NCBI GenBank assembly: GCA_905221605.1
Contig: CAJNDS010000624.1
Span: 325,001-367,500, forward strand
Source: Symbiodinium natans
Lineage: Eukaryota > Sar > Dinophyceae > Suessiales > Symbiodiniaceae
Direction of reading: 5' to 3'
Length of the DNA stretch: 42,500 nt
In this document: positions 20,061 to 29,714 of the stretch, piece after piece
Layout of the letters: each line of letters starts with the position of its first letter
Position numbering within the stretch: the stretch's first letter is position 1
Translations under genes and position numbers: made by a program
Notes under the pieces: generated by a model
Databases searched by the model: none
Seen by the model: the letters and a program-made list of their open reading frames with translations, nothing else
What the model was told of the DNA's origin: nothing

Positions 20061-20926
20061 TCATGACAGGCACACCGCATGTGATGGTCCAAGTAGTTGC
20101 CCCACCATGCATGCAAGAACCTTGTTGAGTATTATGCGGAAATACAACCACCACTGACTCTGAGAGTGCCGAGCGGCGATCGACACTGTGACATTGCCGA
20201 AGATGTTCCGCAAGAGCGGCTGCAGCCACGTCTCCTGCCCATGCAGCGCAACCACCGTCAAAGAAGCATCATTCAGTTGCATCCTTGGCGCCCTATATTG
20301 AAAGGACTGATAGGACCGAACGAGCAATCATGGTGGCCAACCCCAAAGCAAACCAGCCGATTGTCCGCCAGTATGGCGCACGTGTGTTCGAGACCCTGAG
20401 ACACGGCCACGACTGCTCCCAGGCCAGATGGCACGCAATAGTCGTAGATACCGCAGTTGTCATCATCCCCGACGTCGACCAAAGAAAACAAGTTGCCGAT
20501 TCGCTTTGATTGCGCAGGTGCAGGTAGTACTACCAGCAGAAACAGCCAGAACTTTTCCCAGGGTTTGCCAACCGACAGGGGCATGGACTCTTTTCAGGCC
20601 TCGCGGCACTCCCAGGCCTTTGGCCGAGAACAAAAACCAACAGACCAGCGGCCCGTTTGCTTTCACTGCGCACGCGTGCCTTAAACCAACCGAAATAGCT
20701 CTGGTGACCGTTAAACCTGCAGGAACGTCGCACCGATCGTGTGGCTGCAGCCAGAAGATACAGCCCACACTGCTCCTATCAAATCTGCACCCGTAAAAAC
20801 TCTGAAATGCGAGATGGGAGACAAGCCCTGTGGCTCAGAAGCCTTGACACCTTCAAGCCCAAAACCCTTCCGAGCCCGGAACTCTGAACCCAACACGCTC
20901 CAATTTCTTGAGCCGGTACAAGCCAC
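20061..20926 (-). pseudogene. RCC1-repeat protein, decayed copy
   Basis: Three frames together carry RCC1-type blades on the - strand: AVWAVSSGCSHTIGA (20760-20790), then in another frame RCDVPAGLTVTRAISVGLRH with ACAVKANGPLVCW, then VLAVSAGSTTCTCAIKANRQ with LVFFG, and in a third frame VPSGLGAVVAVSQGLEHTC with AILADNRLVCFG. The usual pattern is AVSAG-HTCA-KADG-LVCFG, about 40-50 residues per blade, in beta-propeller proteins that act as GTPase exchange factors or ubiquitin-ligase parts. SSGCSHT runs directly into RCDVPAGL out of frame, as an internal deletion would produce; another frame change follows LVFFG. Short introns could explain one change but not the missing half blade. Many dinoflagellate proteins carry such repeats. 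Confidence 0.55.
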
Positions 20927-20929
20927 AAG

Positions 20930-21734
20930 CCCAACCCGAACTGACTCGAGCCGCTGGCCTGCGACTCATCCAAGGCCTCCTGAGAGCTTTCCTCGACACA
21001 CACACACACACAAAGACTAGGGCTGGGGCAGCAGAGCTTTGATTTGACAGGCTGAAGTATCATATATGGTTTGTTCATAGTTTCGGAATCGTTTCGGGGA
21101 CCCCCTACGACATTGAGCATAAGGGGTTGAGGGTTGGGGAGCACTCGGTGCACGGTCTTCCCTCTTCCGAACGTCGAATCCCAAGGCCTCAGTCGAAAGA
21201 GAGCTCATTCCGAAATCCAAAACCTACAAGGGCTACTTCTAAAAGCCCAAGGAGCCATCTCGTCTAAAACTGTCCAAACCCAAACAAAAACCAAAAGCCC
21301 CCCCCCCCCCCCCAAAAAAAAAAAAAAAACAAAAACAAACGATAAACCCTACGAGCCGGTTAATTATGGGGGATGGTTTGACGTCAGGGCCCCTTTCGAG
21401 GACCAACTTCTTCAAGGCTGTCAAGAAAAGTACCCAGATGCACCCTCAACCCTATAATCCCTCAATCAACCCTAACCCCTGAATGCTAAGCCCCTAAACT
21501 CTAAGCCCTAAACACAGTCCTTGACAGGCGCCGCCGGAGAGGCCGCCACGGGTGCGGCCGCTGGGCCTCTGGGGTCAAGGCAAATGTCTACGGCCATACG
21601 GCCAGTGCTCCAAGCAACGGATCAGGGTTCAAGGTCTAACCCTAAACCCTGCACCCTAAAATCCAAAACCCAAAACCCTGAACCCCATAGGGTTTCGGGG
21701 TTTAGGGGTTTAGGGATTTAATGCTGAGCCCACA
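20930..21734. other. Repeat-rich intergenic or intron sequence
   Basis: Holds a short (CA)n at 20996-21012, a C16A16 tract at 21298-21329, CCCTAAA words at 21480-21720, and a possible + strand exon at about 21529-21620 (GAAGEAATGAAAGPLGSRQ) too compositionally biased to trust. Confidence 0.4.
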
Positions 21735-21903
21735 TTATGAGGTCTCTCCTCCACCCCCGCTCCCGAAGATGATCTCCACGGCGTCCACCTGGCAGCGTGG
21801 GTGGTTGTTGGACTGCTGGAGGCAGGGAAATAATACCGTCCTTGTTCTTAACATTAGTCTTGCTCCAATGTCTTCTTCGTCGAATTTTGGAACAGTGTCA
21901 GTA
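21735..21903 (-). CDS. Candidate terminal exon, unknown protein
   Basis: After ATGTCTCCAG the frame stays open for 55 codons to TAA: TDTVPKFDEEDIGARLML, then CLQQSNNHPRCQVDAVEIIF and a glycine-rich end. Codons are protein-like throughout. An internal TTTCCCTGCCTCCAG at 21816 is also a good acceptor, so the last 26 residues could be a separate exon. Upstream exons are not identified. The product is unrecognised. Confidence 0.4.
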
Positions 21904-22118
21904 CTGGAGACATGTTATCGTTGTGCATCGTTTGGTGTCGGGGTCGTGACCGCAAGTAGCAGCTGCTGATTGACGAAGCGATCTGGCCATGGCCCTGTTG
22001 ATTGATGAAGCGATCTGGCCATGCTCCGCTCTACTTATAAAGACAGCTGAACCCAACTGAAATGCTTAGTCCATTCTAAACCGAACCAGCCAAAAGCACA
22101 AACTGCAAAACAACACAG

Positions 22119-22261
22119 GCGTCATTGCGCCTGGAGGCAGCCTGGAAAAGCCTGATGCCCTCATGGGGCCGATAAGCCGCGCCAGAAGGCCCCAAAGATA
22201 CATGCCTCGCCCTCCCTTAGGCTCTCTGAAGCCTAAACCCATGGCCCCATATGGCCCCTAA
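22119..22261 (+). CDS. Candidate terminal exon, unknown protein
   Basis: After ACAACACAG the + strand reads VIAPGGSLEKPDALMGPISR and ARRPQRYMPRPPLG to TAA, 46 codons. Proline- and arginine-rich. No upstream partner is found, because 21970-22110 holds a 27-bp near-duplicate (GATTGACGAAGCGATCTGGC and GATTGATGAAGCGATCTGGC). Function unknown. Confidence 0.3.
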
Positions 22262-22269
22262 GCTCCCTG

Positions 22270-22630
22270 CTTGCCTCAACTCGCAAGGATTGAGAGCGTA
22301 TGGCGTTCCAGGGCACGACCTGAGCCGAGGGCTGCAGGCTGACTTCTTGGGCTGAAAAGGCTAAGGCCATCTGGGGCTAAGGCCATCTGGGGCTCATAGA
22401 GTTTTGAGTTTTAAGTGTTATGCAGGGCTTTACAGAACAGGCTTTATATGGTTTTTATGTAGGGTTTTGAAGGCCCAATACAGGTGTGGCCTGCCACCGT
22501 CTGTCCACGTATCTTCTGAACAAAGAGGAGAAGCATACTCTTAGGGATGAATGATTTAGGGCTAGGGTCAGTAGGGTTTAGGGTTGACGTTTTAGGAGTT
22601 CAGGGACCTCCAAAGCCGAAGCAGCCCCCG
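22270..22630. other. No gene seen
   Basis: Contains a 20-bp tandem duplication (CTAAGGCCATCTGGGG, 22360-22395) and TTTAGGG words at 22550-22580. Confidence 0.4.
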
Positions 22631-22839
22631 TAATGTCAGCCAGGCTGCGACACGAAGCTCTCGCACGAAGCCTGCCGAGCGCAACCGGAGTTTGAGACAG
22701 GTGGTTTTTTGTCAACCCAAAGGGTGAATGGGTTGCGTGGTTGAGGACATCGGGCTTTTTTTGGGATAACTAGAACTTGAGCAAAAGACTTGGGTTGAGG
22801 GCAAGCCTCAGGTGATCCTCCCATCCACATAGGTGAGGA

Positions 22840-23237
22840 TCAGGGCTGAGGACCAACCAGCACAGCTGTGTGCTTCAGCGGGCCTCGCGTCAATTGGATG
22901 CTGCTCTCCTCTGTGCCCAGCACCTCGCTTTCAGCACTCCGTAACGCCCAGCGGTGCAGAGGATCGAAACCCAAAACCCTAAGGCTCTGCGACAAAGAGG
23001 TTATGCTTGCAGGAAGGCAAGGGCAGAGACCTGCCAAAGTAAGCCCCTCCTCACCGGATCCAGCGTTCTTGACACACCGAACACCCAAATCGCACAGCAG
23101 GGTGACACGCGAACCACTTGGCACGCTGCCCGCGCCAGCTCCTCTGTGCGCAGCTCGAAGTTTGCCACGCGGAGATCCCCGCCCCACCTCTCAGAGACGA
23201 GTGTGGCGACGAGTGTTTTTTGAATGGCTGCTTGAAA
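22840..23237 (-). CDS. Candidate last two exons of an unknown gene
   Basis: Exon 23237-23118 (after GTGTGTCAG, before GTGGTTC) encodes 40 residues including LVATLVSERWGGDLRVANF and ELRTEELARAACQ. The 131-base intron ends TTTGTCGCAG. Exon 22986-22840 continues in phase 0: SLRVLGFDPLHRWALRSAE, EVLGTEESSIQLTRGPLK, then a stop after GPQP. Both have GC-ending codons and no competing frame of equal quality. The family is not recognised. Only the C-terminal 88 residues are seen. Confidence 0.5.
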
Positions 23238-23279
23238 CTGACACACATCTAGGGATCAACAGGGGCTCACAACAGAACA

Positions 23280-23410
23280 TGCAACATGTGCGTGCAATAA
23301 CACACACACAGATATACATGTATACATATATATATATGTACACATGTATTGATTTATCTACTTGTTATACTGTTGGACTTCTGCTTTAGCACATGGACTT
23401 GAATACCGCA
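23280..23410. repeat. CA and TATA simple-sequence patch
   Basis: CACACACAGATATACATG then alternating AT with TGTACA motifs, about 23300-23350. No gene seen in it. Confidence 0.5.
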
Positions 23411-23415
23411 CATCG

Positions 23416-23637
23416 TCACGCTTCACTGCCAGCGATGCTGGATGAGTTGTCAACACAACTTTCAACAATGGACTGACATGATGCTTGGCCGAGCGGCAGT
23501 GACAGGGAGTCTGTCCGGAGCGTGTCGCAAATGTAACCTGGCTGCCGGCAGAAACACGCTCCCAAAGCCCAAATCATAAGCTCGACGGAACCCAGATAGC
23601 CCCAAACTGGTGTCCGGATGTGGCATGCATCAACCAA
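23416..23637 (-). CDS. Candidate terminal exon
   Basis: A 73-codon frame reading VELMIWALGACFCRQPGYIC then SQSIVESCVDNSSSIAGSEA to a stop. The internal acceptor TTTCTGCCGGCAG at about 23551 suggests the last 40 residues could be one exon. Cysteine-rich; nothing recognised. Confidence 0.25.
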   Translation of the reverse strand: MVDACHIRTPVWGYLGSVELMIWALGACFCRQPGYICDTLRTDSLSLPLGQASCQSIVESCVDNSSSIAGSEA

Positions 23638-23673
23638 TCGAAAGCTTTACGTGACTGACCCTTTCGCCCAACC

Positions 23674-23874
23674 CTATACTTCCGAAGCATACAAAATCCT
23701 AAGGCAGGAGCGCAGACAATCACCAATGCTATCCGCATCATCCACAAACCATCCTTTCATAAAGAACTGGGCGCCAAGCCCTATTCTCTGTATCCGGCCC
23801 CGAGTCCCCAGACCGCGGTCCAAGAGGCGCTGGGCGTATCGGAGGATGATGCGCGTAAGCACAGCCTCCAGCAT
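23674..23874 (-). CDS. Candidate exon or small gene, strand ambiguous
   Basis: ATG-started frame of 66 codons with a helical, arginine-rich beginning (MLEAVLTRIILRYAQRLLDR) and GC-ending codons there, ending LRILYASEV. The + strand is also open and reads QEALGVSEDDARKHSLQHG. Antisense similarity of codon positions makes both plausible. No domain is claimed. Confidence 0.25.
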   Translation of the reverse strand: MLEAVLTRIILRYAQRLLDRGLGTRGRIQRIGLGAQFFMKGWFVDDADSIGDCLRSCLRILYASEV

Positions 23875-24199
23875 GGCCGCGACACCTGGAGACGCTGGAA
23901 TACAGGGTGCGGAGAAGGACCGGGCAGGATTCGAGGATTCATGGATTGATAAGTTTAAGCTTCAGGGTTGGTGCCGAGGGCTCAGGGCTGAAGGAGCTTC
24001 CGAGTCTGCACTGACTATGCCACAGACCGTTTTCCTGGCCTTGGGGTTCTTGGCTTCGATGACGATCTAGACCCTCTGAACCTTAAACCCTGAACCCTGA
24101 AAGACACGAACAAAAACCCTCAAGCCCCGAAGATCCCTGAACCTGCGGGGGGGTCGAGGCAGCCCCCCGCATGGGGCTCATGAAAAATTTAACTTCGAC

Positions 24200-24623
24200 C
24201 CCGCAGCCCACAAAGAAGGGGTGGAGATTTGTGGCTGCCCCGTGTTGATGTATTTTTAGAGTTTAGCAGTGGCTCGGCCTCCTCCCTTTGCTGGAAGACA
24301 CGCTCGACATCCGCGCGAAGTTTGAGAGGCTATCAGGTCCAGGTTTGGGCTTGGAGTTGGTTTAGAGTTCAGGGTTGGCTGCAGGGGTGAGGGTTTGAGG
24401 CGTAGAGTAGGGTCGGGCTCTCTGTTTGGGTGTTGATTCTAGCGATCTCTGTCAATTTCCTCACAGTATACGATACCAAGAATTTGCCGGAGTCTCATTC
24501 ACAAGTGCTATAGAAACATGCCTGCACACGACGAGTTCTTTACATCGGTATTGATCTTCTCCTTGTTAGGGTAAGGTTGAAAAGCAAGCCAAGGCTGAAG
24601 CCATAAAGGCAACGCTTGCATGA
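24200..24623 (+). CDS. Candidate C-terminal exons of an unknown gene
   Basis: Exon 24270-24336 (after GTTTAGCAG, before GTCCAG) reads WLGLLPLLEDTLDIRAKFER with two more residues. Exon 24467-24504, after a classic pyrimidine tract TCAATTTCCTCACAG, completes a split valine codon and reads YDTKNLPESHSQ before GTGCTA. Exon 24576-24623 reads VEKQAKAEAIKATLA and stops. Phases agree at both joins. An upstream block ending at 24241 (HKEGVEICGCP) is possible but would leave a 28-base intron. The end is a helical, lysine-rich tail. Function unknown. Confidence 0.45.
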
Positions 24624-24864
24624 TTTGCAGTTCAGGGGATTGAGCTGCAACGTTCGGTGCTTTTGGCCTAGACCAGTACGAAGTACAAGTAGTACAAGTT
24701 GTAGGAGTAGGACCTGACTAGCAGTGGCTGCACTCAGGAGGGTAGCTATAAATTAAACTTTTAGCTGCCTTAAGAAGAAACCCAATAAACCCCAAAAAGG
24801 TAAGGATCTAAAGTTACAGTAAAGTACCACAAAGCAGGTGTCACTGTAATGCACGGAGCAGGCA

Positions 24865-25164
24865 TCAGGCATGATAAGAGTTGCCACGTAGGTGCTCAGC
24901 CATTACGACTGAACGTGCGCTGGGCGCGCAAAGTGAAACAAAGGCAACCTTGTCATCGCCCCTGACTTGTGCTTCCGTTGCCTAAAGAGTCTTAAAGAGG
25001 AACACCGACATGGTATGCAAACGAAATGAAAAAGTGTGAAGCAAACACAACAGATCCCTGAAGACACGTACGAGCCCCCTAAACCTCGCACCACTCACGG
25101 GCAGCTCCCGGACCACAAGGCCAGCAAACATCAGTTTGCCGAAAGCCTCGCTGAGGCAGGGGCT
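24865..25164 (-). CDS. Candidate C-terminal exons of an unknown gene
   Basis: Exon 25164-25099 (after AACTTAGCAG, before the consensus-like GTGAGTGG) reads SPCLSEAFGKLMFAGLVVRE. The last exon, 24961-24865 (after CACAAGTCAG), reads GDDKVAFVSLCAPSARSVV then MAEHLRGNSYHA and a stop. Phases do not join these two directly, so a small exon near 24980-25065 is expected or one limit is wrong. The gene ends 242 bases from the end of the + strand gene at 24623, a tail-to-tail pair. No family recognised. Confidence 0.4.
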
Positions 25165-25322
25165 CTGCTAAGTTAATCTTGCTGTCAAAAAAAGGGGGGA
25201 AGCCCGCCAAGTGCCAAGGTCTCAACTGCTAGCTAAGTAAGGTCAAGGCCCGATTTTTGGGAAGCTGTGCAACTGCTGAATCTGCTGAGATGACTAGGGT
25301 AGCTAGCAAAACAAGCACAATC

Positions 25323-26002
25323 TCAGCCGACGAAACACAACCAAGCTTCATCTCCTGGAACAGCCTCGAACCCCTGCTTCAGGCTACGAAAAATAAGAGT
25401 CCGCGCCTGGCAGTCCGTTGGTACATCCTGCACAGGCGGATCTGAGCTTGTAAGTTTGGGGTTGAGAATCATATGGTATGACAGCTGTGGTTTTCTCTGA
25501 GCATGTACAAAGCACGAGAGCGGCCGCAGACCCCGAAACCTCCCCAACTCCGTACAGACCACAGCCTCTCAGGGACTCCTTCAAAGCCCTACCAGCCCCA
25601 GTGCCCTAAAAAGCCCTAGAAGCCCGACAAGCTCAGAAAAGCCTTAAAACCCTACAGAAGCCATATAAGCCTGCCAGAACCAACTGCCCACTTTACAAAC
25701 CCTATTCCCTCCGGGCCTGGGCTCGACCCGTGGCAGCGGCTCGGGGCCGGGGTCCTTGGCCTCGCAGTGGGAAGGTTTGCGCGGGCTTAGGCTTCTGGAG
25801 GCTTAAGGTCTATTGCCGCGAAATCCAACTTACACTTTACTTACAAGGCTTGAGAAGACATGTACACATAGATAGATAAGAATGGCCTCAAAAGATGCCT
25901 CTCGTCGCCTAAAAAATCTTGGCTGACAGCACCATCCTTTTGCTGCCCAACAGCTTCTGTAGATGCCGAAAACAACAGCCATACCTACGCATGTGTGTGT
26001 AC

Positions 26003-26097
<95 letters not shown>

Positions 26098-27356
26098 GGA
26101 CACACACACACACACACACGCACACAGACACACAGACACACAGAGACACACACACACACAGAGACACACAAGGAGAGAGAGAGAGAGAAAGAAAGAAAGA
26201 GACATACACATATACAGATATCAAAAAACATACGTGCATACATACATAAGACATGGTATGTATACATGCAGATCTATGTTGCAAGTAGTCTACCAACCAT
26301 GGTCTTAATGGGGTCCCAACTGTGTGCGCAAACCGGGCTTTTCGAGGCAACAAAGCCGAAGCACAGCTGCCACAAAAGTATAAGCTCCACTGAGTTCCAG
26401 GCTTTTCGGGAAGACAACCACCTGAGCAGCGATGCTTGACCGTAAGCCCATAAAACCCTAAACGTGACGTCGGCCCGAAAAAGTCCAAAAGAATCTGCAC
26501 CCGCCAAGGCAGCGTCACTTCGACTGCGAGACTGTCTTCCGCGTGCTGACCACCTACAGATAGTGTTTAGGGACAATGATTGGGGTTGATCTAAGCTATG
26601 GGCCCTCTTTGGTACCCTCAACTACAAGGAACATGCTTACTGCAAACTTGTCCCCCACATGTGGGTCCACCCGGTGTGCAGCTGAACACGGAATAACATA
26701 GTAGGGATCCACTCATCCAACCCCTCTAGAACACGCACGCTCACTCAGACACTCACACACTCACACAAAGTAGGGGTCCTGAGCTCCTGGCATGATGGCG
26801 AAGAGCTGTGCGACCACCTCAGAGTGATGGGCATCTGAATGCAGGATTGCGGGGACAGTTTTGTTTGCCGGTCTTTCTGGAGCCCTTGCAGATATGGGAA
26901 GAAGGAATATGATAATGCATCCTACAATCACTGAACATGGCCGACATGGCCTTTCTTCGGGTTGAGAATATCAAGGAAGAATGAGCAACGCACCGAGCCC
27001 ACCCTTGAAGCCGCAATCTGCAAACCCAAGTAAACCCTAATTAGACCTCAAATAAACCCGAGATAAACCCTCAACCCATCTCAAATACCAGCACCTCAAG
27101 CCCTAAAACGCAACGCTCTGCAAGGACGCGAGGTGCGGACGGCCATCATGCAAACGAGGAGGCCGCGGCGCACGCGCTCCACAGTCACCTCCGAAAGCGG
27201 AGTGTCGGGAGTGGGCTGCGGGTTTGTGCAGGGTTTGGGAATTTCGGGTTTGCTTGGTGACTTCGGGGGTTCAGCGATCAAGTACACCCAAGCAGACCTG
27301 TAGGGCCCACAAGCAGTGCAAATCCCTGTGTAAACAACGCGCAGCAACATAAGCAT
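25323..27356 (-). CDS. Eight-exon gene model, 214 residues, unknown protein
   Basis: Exons, in order of transcription: 27356-27288, 27215-27115, 27017-26932, 26834-26767, 26545-26464, 26421-26321, 25760-25728 and 25427-25323. It starts at an ATG preceded by an in-frame TAA. All junctions are AG/GT and phases agree; the total is 645 bases with a final TGA. Peptide landmarks are MLMLLRVVYTGICTACG, LSEVTVERVRRGLLVCMM, SEVVAQLFAIMPGAQDPYF, VEVTLPWRVQILLDFFGP and RSLKQGFEAVPGDEAW. The start is hydrophobic (short anchor or signal), the rest a mix of helices. Introns are 72, 97, 97, 221, 42, 560 and 300 bases; the 560-base one contains the (CA)n array, and two are TTTAGGG-rich. I do not recognise the family. 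The last two exons are the least sure. Confidence 0.5.
25990..26200. repeat. (CA)n microsatellite with CAGA and GA tail
   Basis: A (CA)n tract with CG and CT interruptions, ending in (CAGA)n and (GA)n. It lies within the sixth intron of the - strand model and reads (GT)n in the sense of that transcript. Confidence 0.95.
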
Positions 27357-27369
27357 TAGAGGAGACTCC

Positions 27370-27535
27370 TATTCTAAGGGCCAGAATCTAGAAAACCGCT
27401 GGTCATCGGAAAGTCTAGAGTCGAGATTGCAGAGTACTACCCAAAAGGACCCGTGGCAGAGCAATTATGTCTTTACACGTCTCGTCATCATCTAGGGGCC
27501 CAGCCCAGGCTGCGGCAAACTATCCCCACGCCCTG
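27370..27535 (+). CDS. Candidate coding block, frame unresolved
   Basis: Two + strand frames are open and protein-like over the same bases: KPLVIGKSRVEIAEYYPKG with PVAEQLCLYTSRHH, and SKGQNLENRWSSESLES with RLQSTTQKDPWQSNY. Only one can be real. The block begins next to the start codon of the - strand model at 27356, so a divergent gene pair with a shared promoter is possible. Function unknown. Confidence 0.25.
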
Positions 27536-27646
27536 AGATCCCTAAACCGCCAAATCGAAAACGAGCCTCGCACAGCAACGCTCTCAACTCAAGACGAGTT
27601 TAGGGTCTGGTGTTCTGCTTCATAGGGTTCGTTTTTTGAGCCGAGC

Positions 27647-27713
27647 TTAGTGCCTCCCCCCCTGCTCAGCCTCTGCCATCGCATTCCAGAGCAGGTCCAG
27701 AGGAAGCACCGCC
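27647..27713 (-). CDS. Candidate terminal exon
   Basis: After GGGTGTGCAG one base completes a codon, then AVLPLDLLWNAMAEAEQGG follows with almost only GC-ending codons, and a stop two codons later. A (CA)n at 27745-27786 lies just upstream in the inferred intron. Small and unrecognised. Confidence 0.35.
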
Positions 27714-27941
27714 CTGCACACCCAACGAGACAGACAAACACAGACAGACACACACACACACACCCACACACACACACACACACACACCCTAAGCACTATA
27801 CGTCAAAAGAAAGTAAACTGGTTTCGGGCGTGGTATTTTCTCTTGGAAAATGTGGGCTGCTTTTCGGCATGCAGGGTCTCAGCAGGGACCGACCTGAATC
27901 AGGATTCGCAGAGGCTCAGAGGCCTAAGATCGACAGCGCGG

Positions 27942-28455
27942 CTAGGCGCTCTCTCCCTCCCCATGAGAGCGCGCAGGGGCTTGCGGCTTGCGAGTTAGGG
28001 GCTCCGATGTGCGCCTTGCCGCACTCTCGCCGAGGGCGGCCGGCGCCTCCTGCCAGGTTGCGAATCGAAGACATGAGGCTCTGATTAACCCTGTAAACCC
28101 TATAAACCCTCTAAACCCTATAAACCCTATAAACCCTATAAACCCTGTAAACCCTGTAAACCCCAAAACCTAAACCCCTGAAGCCTACACTGCATGCGGA
28201 GCCCCAAAAATTCCAGCAAGCAAAAATGAACAGGAGCACTCTCGACACCTTCCGAGCCCCAGGCTCCCACAGCTGTAGATCCCTTTTTGTTTTTTTGTGC
28301 CTTCGTATCCTTTTACTGTACTCTTTACCTTTTAAGTATACTAGAGTTCATTAGGGCACCCACGAAAGAGTTATACCATTCAGGGCCCAGGTAGAGCCCT
28401 GAACTCCAGCCCTGCAAACCTTGATGAGCAGCTTCGGCTCAGCAACTTGCATCGC
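27942..28455 (-). CDS. Candidate exons flanking a TTTATAGGG-repeat intron
   Basis: Exon 28455-28420 (after GAGTTCAG, before GTTTGC) reads AMQVAEPKLLIK. Exon 28272-28191 (after GGATCTACAG, before GTGTAGG) reads LWEPGARKVSRVLLFIFACW with a hydrophobic stretch. The following intron, 28190-28081, is almost entirely GGGTTTAnA repeats ending TTAATCAG. Exon 28080-27942 is GC-rich and open in all three frames, for example EAPAALGESAARRTSEPL to a stop at 27942, so its frame is not settled. Unknown product with a possible membrane segment. Confidence 0.35.
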
Positions 28456-28641
28456 CTGAACTCATGGAACATCTTTCATCTTTCTGGAGGGTTTTTGGCT
28501 TGGAGGGTTTAGGGGAAGGGTTTATAGGGTTTACATTCGAGGCAAATTGCAAAATAGCAGCAGCTCGGATACTGATACCTTCGAATGACTACCCGTGAGC
28601 CTTCAAGTACAGAGCCCTAAAGGCCCGAAGCACCCCACAAT

Positions 28642-29068
28642 TTGCAAAGCCTGAAATTTCCCCTGAATTCAAAGCCACATGCACAAACCAATTATGAGCC
28701 CGCCACGTCTCGCTCTAGAACCGACACCATAAACAAGCACGATGTTAGCACACTGGCCCGAACACCCCACCGCAGTGACCTGCGACGTCGCGGGGACTAC
28801 ACTGGCGTTGGCCGCGACGCTGGCATTGGCCGCGACGCTGGCATTGGCCGCGGATGCAACACCGAGCTGCGCAGGGCTTCTTTGGACCGTGGGTTTTGGC
28901 TACAGCGGTTGCTGGTTTCTAGGGGTGTGTAGTGTTCAACCAGTTTCCCAAAGGTACCATAGGGCCTCGGTTGGGGGGGGAGCTACAGTATTGAAGGGAA
29001 GTTCGCCTTCAATTAAAGTTAATTGGGAAGGCTCTGGGTTTGGGTTTGGGGTCCGAGTAGGGAGTTAG
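28642..29068. other. GC-rich block with an 18-bp repeat, coding strand unresolved
   Basis: Three copies of an 18-bp unit (CTGGCATTGGCCGCGACG) at 28802-28855. On + it reads LALAAT repeats within TCDVAGTTLALAATLALA; on - it reads ANASVA repeats with NAS glycosylation-type sequons and PATSQVTAVG. Both frames are open well beyond the repeat, so this is probably coding, but the strand is unknown. Confidence 0.35.
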
Positions 29069-29072
29069 AGAG

Positions 29073-29208
29073 GTATTGCGCTGGATGTGGTTCGAGGACT
29101 CCCTTCTTTTCGGGAGCATTCGATTTGAGTACATCAGCTTGTTGACCTGCGGCCACTTCCCTGCGTTTCACTATATTATATCTCTAAACAGCAGACGTCT
29201 TACTGAGG
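29073..29208 (+). CDS. Candidate exon, unknown protein
   Basis: After GTTAGAGAG the frame reads LRWMWFEDSLLFGSIRFEY and ISLLTCGHFPAFHYIISLN, 45 codons up to a donor GTTTCC at 29209. Aromatic-rich with good codon use; the same frame then runs on into repeat-like sequence. It faces a - strand exon ending at 29274, so the two genes would converge. No family recognised. Confidence 0.35.
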
Positions 29209-29273
29209 GTTTCCCAGGAAAAATTGTCGGTTCCCAAGCCCTCTCCCTCAACCCTAAAACCTCCCCAAAGGGC

Positions 29274-29377
29274 TTAGGATTTCGGGGTTCTCGAACCTCC
29301 CCGAACATCCCAAAAAATGGAAGAGGCCTGCAGCAACAGCACCTCCGCTTCTGCCTGACGACTCCCAGGCTTGAGGT
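29274..29377 (-). CDS. Candidate terminal exon
   Basis: After CCTATACTGTCAG the - strand reads LKPGSRQAEAEVLLLQASSI then FWDVRGGSRTPKS and stops at 29274. Codons are strongly GC-ending. An alternative frame (WESSGRSGGAVAAGLFHF) is in phase with a GTACGT donor inside the next upstream exon, so the frame depends on which splice is real. Unknown function. Confidence 0.35.
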
Positions 29378-29471
29378 CTGACAGTATAGGGTTGGGGGGT
29401 TTAGGCGTTGGGGCTTATATGCGGATTGTCGATTCAGAAACCTTGAGCTGAAAAATTGGTCAGAATGCACC

Positions 29472-29675
29472 TCAACATGCTATCTGCGCAAAATGTCGGA
29501 CGTACTCGCGGGCTTCCTTGTGGAAGCCTTCTTGGGGGGCTTCCAAGGCTTTGGGGCTCTTGTTTCCCTGGCGTCCCCAAAACCTGCGCAGATGCTTCCG
29601 AAGCCCTGAATCGTGAGCCCCAAGTTGAGAACTCTGCGTAGCTTCCTCCACGCACCCCTTTAGGCGACCATTCAA
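29472..29675 (-). CDS. Candidate exon or small gene, unknown protein
   Basis: A 67-codon frame, protein-like over its whole length: GRLKGCVEEATQSSQLGAH, LRKHLRRFWGRQGNKSPK, then EAPQEGFHKEAREYVRHF ending QIAC and TGA. An acceptor CACGATTCAG at 29606 may begin the exon; the apparent start is a TTG, so the true N-terminus lies upstream. Basic and helical. No family is recognised. Confidence 0.4.
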   Translation of the reverse strand: MNGRLKGCVEEATQSSQLGAHDSGLRKHLRRFWGRQGNKSPKALEAPQEGFHKEAREYVRHFAQIAC

Positions 29676-29714
29676 TCATATTATGTCCTCACGGTATACT
29701 GTATGTAAGCCTAG

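Noticed and set aside
23674-23874. Reverse-transcriptase-like motif FVDDAD
   Set aside because: The catalytic YxDD context and flanking blocks are absent; the match is four residues in an ambiguous frame.
23840-23880. J-domain-like text EALGVSEDDARK on +
   Set aside because: No HPD motif or helix pattern follows, and the antisense frame is equally good.
25830-26518. Cysteine-valine and threonine-histidine frames
   Set aside because: Translations of the (CA)n microsatellite; only the 26321-26421 part is kept, as an exon.
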